NCBI RefSeq assembly: GCF_000471905.2
Contig: NW_006497735.1
Location: 1,496,715 to 1,560,714, forward strand
DNA from: Amborella trichopoda
Taxonomy: Eukaryota; Streptophyta; Magnoliopsida; Amborellales; Amborellaceae
Length of the DNA stretch: 64,000 bases
Direction: 5' to 3'
Position numbers and translations under genes: made by a program. Of this stretch, positions 22,601 through 32,780 are shown one piece after another. The notes beneath the pieces were generated by a model. That model saw only the letters and a program-made list of their open reading frames with translations. It was not told the DNA's origin and made no database searches. Position 1 is the stretch's first letter. Each line of letters opens with the position of its first letter.

Positions 22601-23916
22601 TTTCTCACTGCCCTCTGTAGTCTTAGTTTTTGGATTCTGTCCATCAGAAAATGAATTTTCAGTTTATTTCATCATTGTTGGGCTTTCTGACATGCTGATA
22701 GGTAATAATGGTAGGTTCACTTAGATCTGTTGTAGAAATTGGTATTTGGGGATGGGTTGATACACATGAACTGTTATTTTGGCTCATCTGCTATATTACT
22801 ATATCATACAGCCAGGAGGTGCTGTTTGAGAACCAAGACTGCTATTTTGTGTGTTGCATAATTCCATTTCCATGAAATTTGGTATGAGTGCATCAAGTTT
22901 GCTGGCTTAGGAATGGGCTCATGGCCTAGGTAGTCAGGATAGTAGGGTGCCATGGCGTGGCATCTTGGGTTCATGTGGTGTCTTTGGTTCCATTTCTACC
23001 AGATCCCAAGTTGACATTAAAAAAAAAAAAATGCTGATTTTTCTGAGTCTATGATTAGTCATGATATTTTCTATCGATCTTGTCTATCACTTTTGTGTCA
23101 ATCGACTATTTCTCACTATGCACCTTCTACAGGAGCTACTACAAATGTACCAATGCTGGATGCTCAGTCAGAAAACACGTTGAAAGGGCCTCCCATGATG
23201 TCAAGTCTGTTATCACCACGTACGAGGGCAAGCACAACCATGACGTACCCGCTGCTAGGAATAGTGGAGCACACGCCAGCTCTTCTGCCCCTTCTAACAC
23301 GGGCACCGCCACCTCCTCTTCACCCCCCCAAGTTCAACCACTTGCACCTCCCATAGTCCCGAAGCCTGAGCCCCAACCCCAAGACCTAGTCCCTCGTTTT
23401 GGGAGAGCACCTGAATTGAGCTCTAATTTCATGGAATCACATACTCTCCCTAGCCTTAATGGTGATATAAAGCTTGGGGTTTCAACCAGTTATGACATGA
23501 AACTTCCTCCTTTGCAAACTATGCCTTTAAGCACTTTCGGGATGGGCATGGCCCATGGCAATGTGCATCACTTTGGACCCACATTGCCCAACATTGGCCC
23601 CACACCAAACTTTGTGGGGCCGTTTCCTATCAACATGCGTAGACCTCAGAGTGTTGGTCACGGGTTTAATGGTGCAAAGCCAATGCATGTGCCCATGCCC
23701 ATGCCCATGCCCATGCCTATGACCATGGGTTCTGTTCAATCTTATGGGATGCAGCCTAAAGAGACCGAGTCAAGGTTCTTGAGACCGAAGGAAGAGCCGA
23801 GAGGAGAGCCCATGTTTGAGGGGCGCTTGCCTGTTGGCCATGGGGCAAATGGGTCACCTTCTGTGTACCATAATCATCAAAATCACAATCAGACTGTGGG
23901 GAGGTTTCCTTTGTAA
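10157..23916 (+). CDS. Group I WRKY transcription factor, WRKY2 type (whole gene, five exons)
   Basis: Nuclear DNA-binding regulator that recognises W-boxes (TTGAC-C/T). Joining exons 10157-10606, 12640-12828, 15593-16491, 18330-18488 and 23133-23916 gives 2481 bases, 826 residues, with GT-AG at every junction and phase kept throughout. The N-terminal region (about residues 102-165) has several Ser-Pro sites ([24 protein letters not shown]), the clustered SP/MAP-kinase target region of group I WRKYs. WRKY domain 1 is at about 331-390 (WRKYGQK; C-X4-C-X22-HXH). Domain 2 is at about 546-606 (WRKYGQK; C-X4-C-X23-HXH). A basic SKRRKK run at the exon 3/4 junction is a likely nuclear signal. The C-terminal domain is split by an intron after PNPR, the position typical of the family. 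The N-terminal motif order matches Arabidopsis WRKY2/WRKY34 rather than WRKY33 or WRKY20. It is longer than Arabidopsis WRKY2 (about 690 residues). Function in pollen, seed or stress is inferred from the family only. Confidence 0.93.
10607..12639 (+). other. WRKY intron 1
   Basis: 2033 bases, GT...CAG. It contains CTCT and TATC microsatellite-like stretches (10790-10830), short TG repeats (11150-11163 and 12536-12560) and, at about 11207-11252, a SINE-tail-like motif, 'taaatagttaggataaggctt', followed by 'gacgatgatg'. No coding sequence seen. Confidence 0.85.
12640..12828 (+). CDS. WRKY gene exon 2 (residues 151-213)
   Basis: 189 bases, phase 0 at both ends. It opens with [12 protein letters not shown], completing the conserved Ser-Pro block begun in exon 1, and contains a short acidic run ([12 protein letters not shown]). 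It is bounded by TTTCAG and GTAATT. It is too short to stand out as an open frame but is clear from frame continuity and family resemblance. Confidence 0.9.
12829..15592 (+). other. WRKY intron 2
   Basis: 2764 bases, GTAATT...CATCCAG. It holds a T-rich tract (15028-15075) and, at 14446-14493, a SINE-tail-like motif in the opposite direction ('catcatcatc...aagccttatcccaactgtttggga'). No other feature recognised. Confidence 0.85.
15593..16491 (+). CDS. WRKY gene exon 3 (residues 214-512), WRKY domain 1
   Basis: 899 bases ending in phase 2 (AG/GTAAAA). It encodes a Gln/Pro-rich linker, then the N-terminal WRKY domain with intact WRKYGQK at 15956-15976 and the C2H2 ligands. After it come a Ser/Thr/Asp-rich acidic stretch ([11 protein letters not shown]) and the start of the basic SKRRKK run completed in exon 4. 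Confidence 0.95.
16550..16770. mobile_element. Short element rich in GGAAGC...GCTTCC palindromes
   Basis: At least five copies of 'ggaagc(c/t)(g/a)(c/t)ggcttcc'-like half-sites in both directions, flanked by 'gtgtgtttggtggaag' on the left and 'cttccagttatcaaaaac' on the right. The pattern resembles short hAT-type MITEs. Boundaries are approximate and no target duplication was found. Confidence 0.45.
16920..17629. other. Probable organelle-derived DNA (origin uncertain)
   Basis: Base composition and style change sharply from the surrounding intron: GC-balanced DNA with no AT tracts at 16925-17430, then an AT-rich spacer (17460-17600) leading into rpoA. One 100-residue minus-strand frame (17179-17481) is open but I do not recognise it. 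I suspect mitochondrial DNA carrying a plastid fragment, because rpoA is not followed by its normal plastid neighbour petD. This is inference. Confidence 0.4.
17672..18220 (-). pseudogene. Plastid rpoA fragment (RNA polymerase alpha subunit), transferred copy
   Basis: Read on the minus strand, the sequence from 18220 down to about 17672 encodes the central part of plastid-encoded RNA polymerase alpha. It runs from [10 protein letters not shown] through [18 protein letters not shown] and ILMNLKEI blocks, then [16 protein letters not shown], and [10 protein letters not shown] to [16 protein letters not shown]. It covers roughly residues 38-226 of a protein of about 335. A frame break follows YVTAQD, the N-terminus and C-terminal domain are missing, and after RNLID the sequence diverges. 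It lies antisense within WRKY intron 3 and is not expected to be functional. Confidence 0.88.
18330..18488 (+). CDS. WRKY gene exon 4 (residues 513-566), first half of WRKY domain 2
   Basis: 159 bases between TTACAG and GTAAGT. It completes SKRRKK and encodes the linker and the WRKYGQK heptapeptide of the C-terminal domain, stopping after NPNPR. The split after this Arg, in phase 2, is the conserved WRKY-domain intron position. Confidence 0.95.
19140..19235. repeat. Tandem duplication, about 49-base period
   Basis: Two near-identical units, each with 'acatgggcattgact', 'actgg(c/t)cca' and 'cctggtggggc', in WRKY intron 4. Confidence 0.8.
20895..21480. repeat. TATAG-rich low-complexity DNA split by a MITE
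   Basis: Runs of 'gtatagt', 'tatagtatag' and 'taatata' occur on both sides of the MITE at 21015-21380. This suggests the MITE inserted into one pre-existing simple repeat. Confidence 0.55.
21015..21380. mobile_element. Family A MITE copy (in WRKY intron 4)
   Basis: Starts 'agggtgttgacctta' and ends 'acaaaccacacccc', an imperfect terminal inverted repeat. It shares the family blocks 'ttatttggac(c)gtcc', 'tttcaagtgtttatagatctactcgat', 'ggctttaaatttcacaatta' and 'tttagaggtgca' with the other copies. Confidence 0.75.
21522..21574. repeat. Perfect inverted repeat: 24-bp stem, 5-base loop
   Basis: The arm 21522-21545 is exactly complementary to 21551-21574, with loop TAACC. The centre of the arm reads 'aggattgagctccattt'. 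It lies in WRKY intron 4, so it is transcribed with the pre-mRNA. Confidence 0.95.
23133..23916 (+). CDS. WRKY gene exon 5 (residues 567-826), zinc finger of WRKY domain 2 and C-terminus
   Basis: 784 bases from CTACAG/G to TAA at 23914-23916. It begins [10 protein letters not shown] and completes the C-X4-C-X23-HNH zinc finger. It then encodes a Pro/Ser/Met-rich tail with an (MP)n run (23686-23725, from the repeat 'cccatg') and ends in a His/Asn-rich segment and GRFPL. Confidence 0.95.
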
Positions 23917-24184
23917 ATATGGTCAGCGGCTTTAGGAATTTGGAGCTTTCTGGCCACTGTGTAACATTATCTTATACACAATGTTTTATATCGGCTGCAG
24001 CGAAAGAAGCAATCTGTACTTAAATCATATGTTGTAATGGATTGTTTCCTTGGTTATAGAGGTGTTGTTTTATGGGCAAGAGGGAATCCCTCATGAATTG
24101 TTTCCTTGGTTATAAAGGTGTTGTTTTATGACCAAGAGGGAATCCCTTCCGCCCCCCCCCTCTCCCCCTCCCTCCCTCCTCCTC

Positions 24185-24242
<58 letters not shown>

Positions 24243-24401
24243 CTCGTCTTCGTACTCTACTACTACGTACCGTACNNNNNNNNNNNNNNNNNNNNACGTA
24301 CGTACCTACGTATAGTACGTTTCGTTCGTTAGGTTACGTAGTTAGTTTGTTACGTACGACGACGACCGTACCGTCCCTCCCCTCCCCCTCCCCCCTCCCC
24401 C

Positions 24402-24441
<40 letters not shown>

Positions 24442-24475
24442 ACTCTCTCACGCACACAGGAATGCTTGCAAGTGA
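23917..24475 (+). repeat. 3' flank of WRKY gene: tandem duplication, CT microsatellites and assembly gap
   Basis: A 56-base unit, 'attgtttccttggttata(g/a)aggtgttg' through 'agagggaatccct', is duplicated (24041-24095 and 24097-24150). It is followed by C-rich DNA, a (CT)n run of about 50 bases (24188-24240), ACGT-rich odd sequence, 20 N (24276-24295), more ACGT-rich sequence, a C-rich tract and a second (CT)n run (24402-24437). No standard AATAAA site is seen close to the stop. Confidence 0.8.
24276..24295. other. Assembly gap (20 N)
   Basis: Twenty undetermined bases between ACGT-rich flanks, inside a CT microsatellite region. True length unknown. Confidence 0.99.
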
Positions 24476-25079
24476 CTCCGGTCTATCAATATGCTTGATT
24501 TGGCGTCTCCAAGGAATTGGTGCTACTTAATGGTAACTTGGAGGAAGAAGGTGATCATGCAGAGAGTCTTAAGATTTTCATGATGATGCAATAAAAGGAA
24601 AATCCAGATCCTAAAACATCCTAAGCCAACTTTAGAGCCCAAATCGGGAGCCCCAACTTTAAAGTCCAAATCACGAGCCCTAAATTTTGGAGCATTCCAA
24701 CTTGAGTTTTTAGGGATTCCAAAAATTGTTGTTATAGCTTTTCATTTTTTTGCTAGCCGGATTGGGCTTATTCTCTCTGCTCGATTTGGAGATATCTCTC
24801 AAATCTCACCGTTCCTCAAGGACATGGTAATCTGGTGTTTCTCCAAACATCATGACTTACAAAGTTAATTTTTTCTAGTTTGAACAATGCTTGGAAAAGA
24901 CGCCCATAAATTGCTACATGATAGCTCGTTAAAAATTGGGGTTATTCCCTATATTATAACATAATAAGATACTAATCGATGGCCTTTCAAGGCCAACAGA
25001 CATTGTCATTTGGGCTTAAAGTTAGCAGACATTGTCATTTGGCTTTAAAGTTAGGAGTCACAAACTGTTATTCCGAATC
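24476..25079. other. Intergenic, no recognisable gene
   Basis: Unremarkable AT-rich sequence with a near-repeat 'cagacattgtcatttgg(g)ctt' at 24998 and 25026, leading into the tandem array that follows. Confidence 0.45.
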
Positions 25080-25830
25080 TGTCAGCAAGACAACCAAATA
25101 CATCAAGGGGCTATTTGGGTACTTGAAAATCTATTGTTATCAATCAAATACATCAAGGGATCGTTTGGGTACCTGAAAATCTATTGTTATTCCGAATCTG
25201 CAAAACAATCAAATACATCAAGGGGCCGTTTGGGTACTTGAGAATCTATTACGTGACAATAGATTAAACGGTACCTGATAATAGATTAAACGGTACCTGA
25301 AAGTCTATTACGTGGCAATAGATTACAAGGAAATATGACATTTTCACTGTTTGGATACACTATTACTATTATGTGACAATAGATTACAAGGAAATATGAT
25401 ATTCATAAAAAAAAATTGAAAGAGATTGCGTGAGAAGGAAATATGACATTTCCACTGTTTGGGTATACTTTTACGTGACAATAGATTACATAAAGAAAGT
25501 TGAAAGAGATCAAAATTGAAAGAGATCACGTGAGATGGAAATATGGTATTTCCACCTTTTGGGTACACTATTAGGTGACAATATATTACAAGGAAATATG
25601 ATTGAAAGAGATCACGTGAGATTTTCCAAAAAATAAAGATTTTTTGGAAAACCATTACTCTAATAGGTAAAAAATCTATTGTGAGATTTCCCCAGAAATC
25701 CATTACACACTGATAGGTGAAAAAGCTATGGTGAGATTTCCCCAAAAATCACAAAATATTACGCACTCTTATAGGTGAAAATAAAAAAATATTACGCACT
25801 CTGATAGGTGAAAAATCTATTATGAGAGTG
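25080..25830. repeat. Degenerate tandem repeat array
   Basis: The first part has three copies of 'aatacatcaaggg...gtttgggtac(t/c)tgaaaatctatt' (about 25095, 25148 and 25211). The second part has about six copies of 'acgtgacaatagattacaaggaaatatg' plus 'atttccac(t)gtttgggtacact'. The third part repeats 'actctgataggtgaaaaatctattgtgaga'. The motif 'ggggccgtttgggta' resembles a common MITE end, so the array may have arisen inside a transposon. Confidence 0.75.
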
Positions 25831-25959
25831 ACAGGTAATTTTGAGAAATATTTCGCGTATGTTTTTGTCTACCCTATCCTTTATTAAAAAAATCTTCTAA
25901 GCCCTCTCTCTCCATAATAACTAGGTGATTTCTCCTTTTTAATCTCGTCCCCTTATCTG

Positions 25960-26290
25960 AAGCCATCAGCTGTCATATAAAAACAAAAATAATAAAAATA
26001 AAAAATAATAAAAACAAAAAATAATAAAAATAAAAATCAGTAATCAATGATAATTTACACAACACAATCATAATAAAAAATTTCACACAACATAATGTAA
26101 TCGCTCCCAAGCTTGTCCATGCATCCGTGTCATATAAAAACAAAAATAATAAAAATAAAAATCCTTCGTTACCTCATCTGAAGGCATCAGTGTCATATAA
26201 AAACAAAAATAATAAAAATAAAAACCAATAATCAATGATAAATTACACAACACAATCATAATAAAAATTTTTACACAACATAATCCTCAT
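25960..26290. repeat. Duplicated AT-rich block with 'aaaataataaaaataaaaa' arrays
   Basis: The order 'tgtcatataaaaacaaaaataataaaaataaaa', 'aatcaatgataa(a/t)ttacacaacacaatcataataaaaa' and 'cacaacataat' occurs twice (from about 25972 and about 26191). An extra partial copy lies at about 26130. No gene. Confidence 0.75.
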
Positions 26291-27225
26291 AAGAGATTAC
26301 TAAAATCTCAATTAAAATAACATACCTCTTTAGTTTCCTCCAATACCTCAAAATTTTGTACTGCAATTACCACACCTTCTAGTTTACTAATCAAATTCTT
26401 CCCATTTTTTAACTCGTACCCTACAAATTTTGAATTTAGTATCATAAATTTATTGTTTATTTGATATTATATAGAGAGATATTTGAAAGACTTCTATAAA
26501 AAATAAATAAAAATAACGATTATTATAATAAAATCATGTTATTCTAATCATATTGTTCCGATGACTTATTATGTTGAAACAAATATCATGTTAGAAAACA
26601 TGTGATTGTATATAAGTGCCAAAGGCACTTAAAATAAGTAGAAAATAGTGCCATGACTGTTAAATGGTACAAGTTATCATTAGAAAATCTTTTTGGAATG
26701 GTGATAATATTTTTATTAGAAATCATTTTAGAATGGTGTGATGATGATTTTAATTCAATATTTTAGTAGAATTTTGTGACAAAAAAGAAGGAAATTATAA
26801 TTCTGTATTTTAGTGGAATTTTGTGACAAAAAAGAAAGAAATGATAGTTTATAGGCACGTGCTGGTAAAAGGTTGATAATGCATTTCCTATATTTCTTCA
26901 GACATAGCCAAACAATAACAATTTATTTCCCAGGTTGCATCTAAATACCACCCAAATAGTAACAATCCATTTACAGGTTATGTATTACGCCAATAATATA
27001 TTTCACAAACAATATATTTTCAGGTATGCAAACGACTACCAAGTGTATAAAAATTGTGCAATGCAGGTAAACAGACATGAGGAAAAACATACTAGAATAC
27101 TATGCAATTTCAAAATATGGGAACCGAGCAAAAACGTTGATATAAATTTTGAAAATTTTGAATGTTCAAAATCTTCTTTTATTAATTATGCCCTAACGTG
27201 GCAGAAAGTACCATCATTTTATTAA
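26291..27225. other. Intergenic, AT-rich, no gene
   Basis: Contains a local duplication, 'tagt(a/g)gaattttgtgacaaaaaagaa(g/a)gaaat' (26764 and 26812). No protein-like frame. Confidence 0.45.
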
Positions 27226-27613
27226 GGGTGTGGTTTCTATAAGGTTACAACCTTAAATGATCCAATTAAGGTGCACCTCCAAATTTTATCATAACATGTA
27301 ATTTTGGTGTAAAACAATCTTCGGATTATCTTGAAATCTATTTTCATCTCTAATTATAAAATTTGAAACTTTAAAAATGGTTAAAATCAAATAGATCTAT
27401 CAACATATGAAAATCTTGAAGATGAATGTTTTAGATAATGTGCTGCAATATGCACTATTTTTGGGACTCAAATTTTATTTTTTTTCCATATTCATGCATT
27501 TCGATGTCGAGATCATCGATTAGAGGGTTTTTCAATATTAAAACAATCTTTTGCGATGGATTTTTGAGGTGCATATGTAATTCTACTTTTTAAGTTTGCA
27601 ACCTTGTATAAAC
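27226..27613. mobile_element. Family A MITE copy, near full length
   Basis: Starts 'gggtgtggtttctataaggttacaacc' after 'attaa', and runs to 'aagtttgcaaccttgtataaac'. The ends are inverted copies of each other. Internal blocks 'ccaattaaggtgcacctccaaattttatc' and 'ggatttttgaggtgcat' identify the family. Noncoding. Confidence 0.8.
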
Positions 27614-28437
27614 TTTTTCCTTCTATTAAACACCATATATACCTTGTTCAATACTCTAAGGAAATTATTATTAGGTGTTGGTTTTATGGACCTTCAAAAG
27701 ATTACATTTCGATCTTCACTATTTTTTAGAATGAGCACTGAAAATGCAGTCCAGTTGCATCCATCAACCTTTTCTAAGAGAGGAAAATCAGACTAACCAG
27801 GAAGACTTGTTGGCCAGATGAAGGTAGGACTAAAAGATACCACCTTGTTCATTGGCTCAAATGAGGGAAGATGTCAATGATCACCTTTTCTAGGCTCCCA
27901 CCCAGGAAAAGGCTTGGGTGCGAAAGCATATGGCATGATCGAGGCTATTTCTGAACCACCCAAGGCAGAGATAGAAAAGGGCAGTCATAGAGGCTGAGGG
28001 TGTTCACTCACGCTCCTTCAATGTCCGACCCAGCCTTTACGCCAATATGGCTTTGTATTTGGAAGCATTCAAAGCCTTGACCCATTGGTCATCAGCCCTC
28101 TGCTTGAACCTAAAGAGGTCTTATCTTCTTTGCCCAATGCAAAGTTAACGTCCTTTATGGAGAATCTTCGAATTCTATATGTTTGAGCTCTAGCACACAT
28201 GATATCCACGTCAGGGAAGAAGACCAGTCCTCCTAGGTGAATAAGATGATGCACACGGTCAAGACGAGTCCGTCAGATAGTAAATATTCCCAATATGAAA
28301 TCATAATTCAAGGGAGAACTGGTCAATCGTCCCCATGGCTATTGAATAGTTGGCAAGATACTAGCGGCATTTGCGAATCCCACCATAAAAAAAAGGTAGG
28401 TGCATGTGTTTATTCTAAAAAATGCGGGCAATAAATT
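27614..28437. other. Intergenic, no recognisable gene
   Basis: Several short frames but none resembles a known protein. The base composition is more even than its surroundings, so it may be an unrecognised part of the retrotransposon debris that follows. Confidence 0.35.
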
Positions 28438-29924
28438 ATGTTCCCCACCTTGGTTTCAGGTACAAACATATCAAAAGAGTTGATAGAGAAAGGACCCCAT
28501 CAAATTACGTTACAGACGAGGATCAGGCTAAAAACCTTCTCCTGCTCGGACCACCGGCAAAGTCGACTTCCTGCACACTTTAGTCTTTGAGTTCAAGAGA
28601 GGTTTTGAAATATTTAATGAAGAGAGGAGGGGATTTAATGAAAACTTTAGCAAAGAGAGCAAGATCAAAGAAAGCAATAAATGAAACTAATAAAAGTTAA
28701 TAAATACACAAAATGAGATTAAATTGAACTCAAAACTATCATTAATGAAAGTAAAGGAAGGGAGAAAGTGATACTTGAAGCTGAGCCCCTAGGCCCCGGC
28801 GCCTGCCTGTTTAGAATAGATGGTTACACGGTCAATCTCGGTCCTTTAGGTTTTAACGGGCAAATGAATATAGGCGGGAGAGGGTCGAAAATGTTTGATT
28901 ATCCCAATTGTCTTCAGATTAGAGTGTGATTTTGAGGGTTCAAAATTTCTAGTTTAAGGGTTGGATAAGGTTCAGGCTCCATCTAGGTTTGGTCCGATAG
29001 AGCTTTTGCATGAATATTTAAACTTTTTGGACCTTGGAATCAAGGTCAAGTGCCTTATTTATATGCAAAGAAGTCTTAAGATCATCATTGGATCTTTTTT
29101 TGTACAATCTGAGCCATTCAAATTCTGTCCCACTGGCAGTGGCGCCAGATCCGCATTAATTAGCATTAATTGCAGTCAACAAATTTAAATGCTGTGAAAC
29201 CATGTGATCCGGCTGGGGTATAACCTTGTGGGTGGAGTGTCAGAGGCCCAATGCTATTGGAAGTGGCGCTCGGGCTAATCGGAGCCGCTTTTTGACAAAT
29301 TTTGCCACGAGTCGTCTTTTGGGTGTTCCTTTGTATAGTAGATGAAATAATCATAATTAGTTGCATTTCTAGCTTCCTTTGGCGTCATTCCGAGTTGCGA
29401 CGGTGTCAGTCGACCGTTTGAGCTCTATCGTATGATTGATTTGGTGTTTCCTCGACGAATCCGAGGGTGACACGCCCTTTCGTACTGACATCTGACATGT
29501 CAATACTCATTGACACGTGTCAATCCGTACTGACATGTGATGTAACCATGTACATCCAGATTGTCTTCAATTTTGACTGTTAGAGGCCTGACGATATTCT
29601 CAAGGGCAATGGAGCCATGCTTATTTTATCTCCTCTCGTGTCGCCATGTCTGATTGGTGTATCAATCATTCTCGTGTTTGAGAATGGCGTTAGCTCCACT
29701 GGCAGTAGCACCAGAACCTTTTTCTTTAAGTTGGTAGTTCTAGGTTCTGATTTGTCCTGCCTTGATTTTCTTCAGTGCTTTGGACTCTACTGGGCGATTT
29801 GAGGCTCATGGGGGCCAGTTTACGGATGGGTCAAGATGAGTGTGAGTGGTTCAAATATTAGGATAATATTCTCAATATACGTTGGTCTTCCATAGTTTCC
29901 TCGATCAAGACCGGGGTGTCTACA
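28438..29924. mobile_element. LTR-like sequence ending GGGGTGTCTACA
   Basis: The right end, GGGGTGTCTACA at 29913-29924, is the inverted form of the TGTAGACACCCC terminus seen at 51170. Inside are a TATA-like 'cttatttatatgc' (about 29054) and a cluster of 'tgacatgtcaat/tgacacgtgtcaat' motifs (29485-29545). The left end and the orientation are not settled; 28438 is only an outer limit. It lies next to gypsy coding debris at 30090-32780 but has no gag between, so it is not a simple intact 5' LTR. Confidence 0.4.
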
Positions 29925-32780
29925 GTAGCGTGTCCCAGCGTGCCCTTTACCCTCCCAATCCCAAACTGTATTCAGTCCATTGACAGATACATCTAGGAAT
30001 CTTGAACAGTCGAATAACAATCATCAGAAAGCTGAAATAATCAATCAAGATAAACAACATCAAAAGAAGAAGTAAATTCCCCACCTCTGTTAATGACTCA
30101 AGACACTGAGATGAACAATGGGTCTAGCAACCCAGACAAAGGTTCAGAGTAAGAAGAGGCTAAAGATTATTTCTACTGTGAAGAACTTGAGTCCCATGTA
30201 GAACAATTCAAACAGAGGTTCGACAATAGTCTAACAACTATTGTCAAAGGTACACAAGATGTCAACCTAGGATGGAGGATCCTAAGATAACCAACATTGG
30301 TACCTCATTGTACCTTGAGGAACAGAAGAAGATGATCGTAGTCCTTAAGAATTATAGAGACGTCTTTGCTTGGTTTTACGATGACCTACCAGGACTTGAC
30401 TAAGCCTGGTTGAACATCGCCTTGTATTACATGAAGGTCCACAACCTGTAAGGCAGAAATTGCTCCAATAGAAGCTCCAACTAGAACTCAAGATCAAAGA
30501 GGAAGTAGACAAGTTTTTAAAATCCCACTTCATTTTACCCGTCGATTACCTGAAACGGCTAGCCAACATAGTGGTTGTGTTATAGAAAGACATGAGAATA
30601 AAAGTATGTGTGCACTACATGTATCTAAATAAGATATGTCCAAAACACGATTGCCTATTATAGATCCCCTCGTTGATAACATTGTCAGTCATGAAATGCT
30701 ATCCTTCATGGATGAATTCTCCTGTCACAATCAACACCTAATGGAGGTAGAAGATCAAAAGAAGACATCTTTCACCACCTAATGGGGAACCAATTATTAC
30801 AGAGTCATTCCATTGGCCTGAAAACCACTACAGTCACGTAGCAATAGTTGATTACGAAACTCGGTACTCTAATGTGGAGAAACACTGTGTAACGCTCATA
30901 TGGGCCATACAAAAGTTGAGATACTATGTCATGACACAAGTACACTCCATCAAGTTGATCTCCAATGAATCCACTCACAAACCTACTTGTAAAACTAATC
31001 CTTAATAGACACTTGGCGAAGTGGAGGATACTCAGTGAATTTGGCAATGAATATGTCGTGCAAGAATCTATAAAGGAACAAGCCATCACAAACCACCTGG
31101 CCGAGCATGCACTACTGGACGAAACACTAGTTAATACTGACACTCCTGATGAAGAGCTCTTCACTCATAGAACACCCAACTTGGGAGGTTTACTTCAACG
31201 GAGCCAAAAATGAATATGATGCATGTATAAGAATTATACTTTGATTACAAGAAAAAGTCTTCTACTAACTGCCATAAGGCTAAATTTCATGTGTATTAAC
31301 AACATTGCTGAATACTAAGTATTAACAGTCATACTTAAGGGTGTTTTTCAACTACGAATTGAATGATTAAGAGTTATTAGTGACTCTTTAATCATCATGA
31401 ACTAATTATAAGGAAAATGGAGGGTTAATAATGAAAAACTACATCTCTATCAAGTAAAGGTGGAAAGCATACTCAAGTGCTTCAACAAAATAGACTTCCA
31501 ACATGTGACTAGCAAAAATAACTGGTTCGCTATACCCTTGCCAGACTCGCCTCAAGGTTCAAACTCTAATACAAATGAATATGCATCCATCCTAAATCCG
31601 ACATAGACACAAGCCCTCATCTCCTAAAACTAAAAGAATCAATGAAGAAGAAGAAAAATAAAATGAAGAGGAAGAAGTATTTGAAGTAAACAATCAGCTT
31701 GTGGAAATGAAGCCAAGGTTCTATGACATTCAAGTCATTCTAAGAGAAGGGAAGTATCTAGAAGTTGCCACAAACAAAGTAAGATAGGCTTTCAGCAAAC
31801 TTCATTCTAATCGGCAATCATCTTTATAGAAAATCATTTGATGGAATTATCCTAAGATGCGTTTATGAAACAGATAGAATTCTTAAAAAAATTCACAATG
31901 AAATATGACACATTGGGGAATCAACTTTCGTGCAAAAAATTAGATGTTGGGGATATTACTATACTACCATGATAAAAGACTATTGGAAGCACGTCAAAAG
32001 GTGCCCCAAGTATCAAGTCTATGGGGATCTCATCCATGCACCATCCATGCCTTCAAATTCCACTCCACTTGTGTGACCAATCACTCATGGGCACTAGATG
32101 TAATTGGCATGATTTCCCCTAAGGCTTTCATTGGACACATGTTCATCTTGATAGCCATAGAATATCTCAGTAAGTGGGTTGAAGCTACCTCATTTGTCAA
32201 GATCGAGGGATAACATGTGGTCCGCTACATAAAAAACAATATAATATATAAATTTGAAGTCCCAAAAATGATAGTTATAGATATTAGGCCCAATTTCAAA
32301 AATGAAAAGAGTAACGAGGATGTACAAGAAACTTCGCATAACCTATAAATTCTCTACACTATACTATTCATAGGGAAATGGCTAAAGCGAGGTCACAAAC
32401 AAAACACTTATTAAGATCATCAGCCACAAACAAAAGACTTCTTATGATGATCAATAGAATAACATAAAGTGGAAAGGATTGACACAAGAAATTACAAGAC
32501 GCACTCCTATCCTACATAATAAACAATAAAACCATTACGGATATGACTGTGAACTCCATGGTCTTCGGCATGGAGTGTCTTACTTGTTGAAATAAAGATA
32601 CCATCCTTAAGGATTCTCGCCCACAAAGAGTCCAATGAAAAAAAATGGAATATGCTTGCTCAGCCACCCTTGAGACTCTAGACATCTTAGAGACTACGTT
32701 GGCAACCTGAGCTAGACCATGTTTAGCATGACAAACTAGTAGTACTTGTTGACTACTATCCCTTGGATCAATTTGCAATA
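29925..32780 (+). mobile_element. Heavily decayed Ty3/gypsy (Tat-like) pol remnant
   Basis: Broken plus-strand frames keep recognisable pol blocks in order. A pre-RT segment with VFAW.YDDLPGLD is at 30357-30400. The RT core (KEEVDKF, VCVHYM.LNKICPKHDCPL-like, ID.LVDNIVSHEMLSFMDEFS, DQKKTSF) is at 30480-30780. RNase H is at about 30845-31165 (EKHCVTLIWAIQKLRYY; AKWR..SEFGNEYVVQE; QAITNHLAEHAL). Integrase zinc finger and core blocks are at 31850-32330 (DLIHAPSM; ALDVIGMISPKA; VAIEYLSKWVEA-like). This order and these motifs fit the Tat/Athila-type gypsy lineage. Dozens of stops and shifts and large gaps show a very old copy. Lineage placement is by eye. Confidence 0.75.

Larger units (their letters stand above)
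18489..23132 (+). other. WRKY intron 4
   Basis: 4644 bases, GTAAGT...CTACAG. It contains a roughly 49-base tandem duplication with 'acatgggcattgact(t/c)actgg' (19140-19235), TATAG-rich stretches at 20895-21000 and 21395-21480, a family A MITE (21015-21380) and a perfect hairpin (21522-21574). The rest shows no gene. Confidence 0.85.

Noticed and set aside
23527..23739. His/Gly-rich minus-strand frame opposite WRKY exon 5
   Set aside because: It is the complement of the Met-Pro repeat and coding strand.
24106..24475. Ser/Leu/Pro-rich frames running through the N gap
   Set aside because: They are CT-microsatellite translations interrupted by undetermined bases.
25080..25830. CRISPR array
   Set aside because: The units are tandem without unique spacers, in a plant nuclear context.
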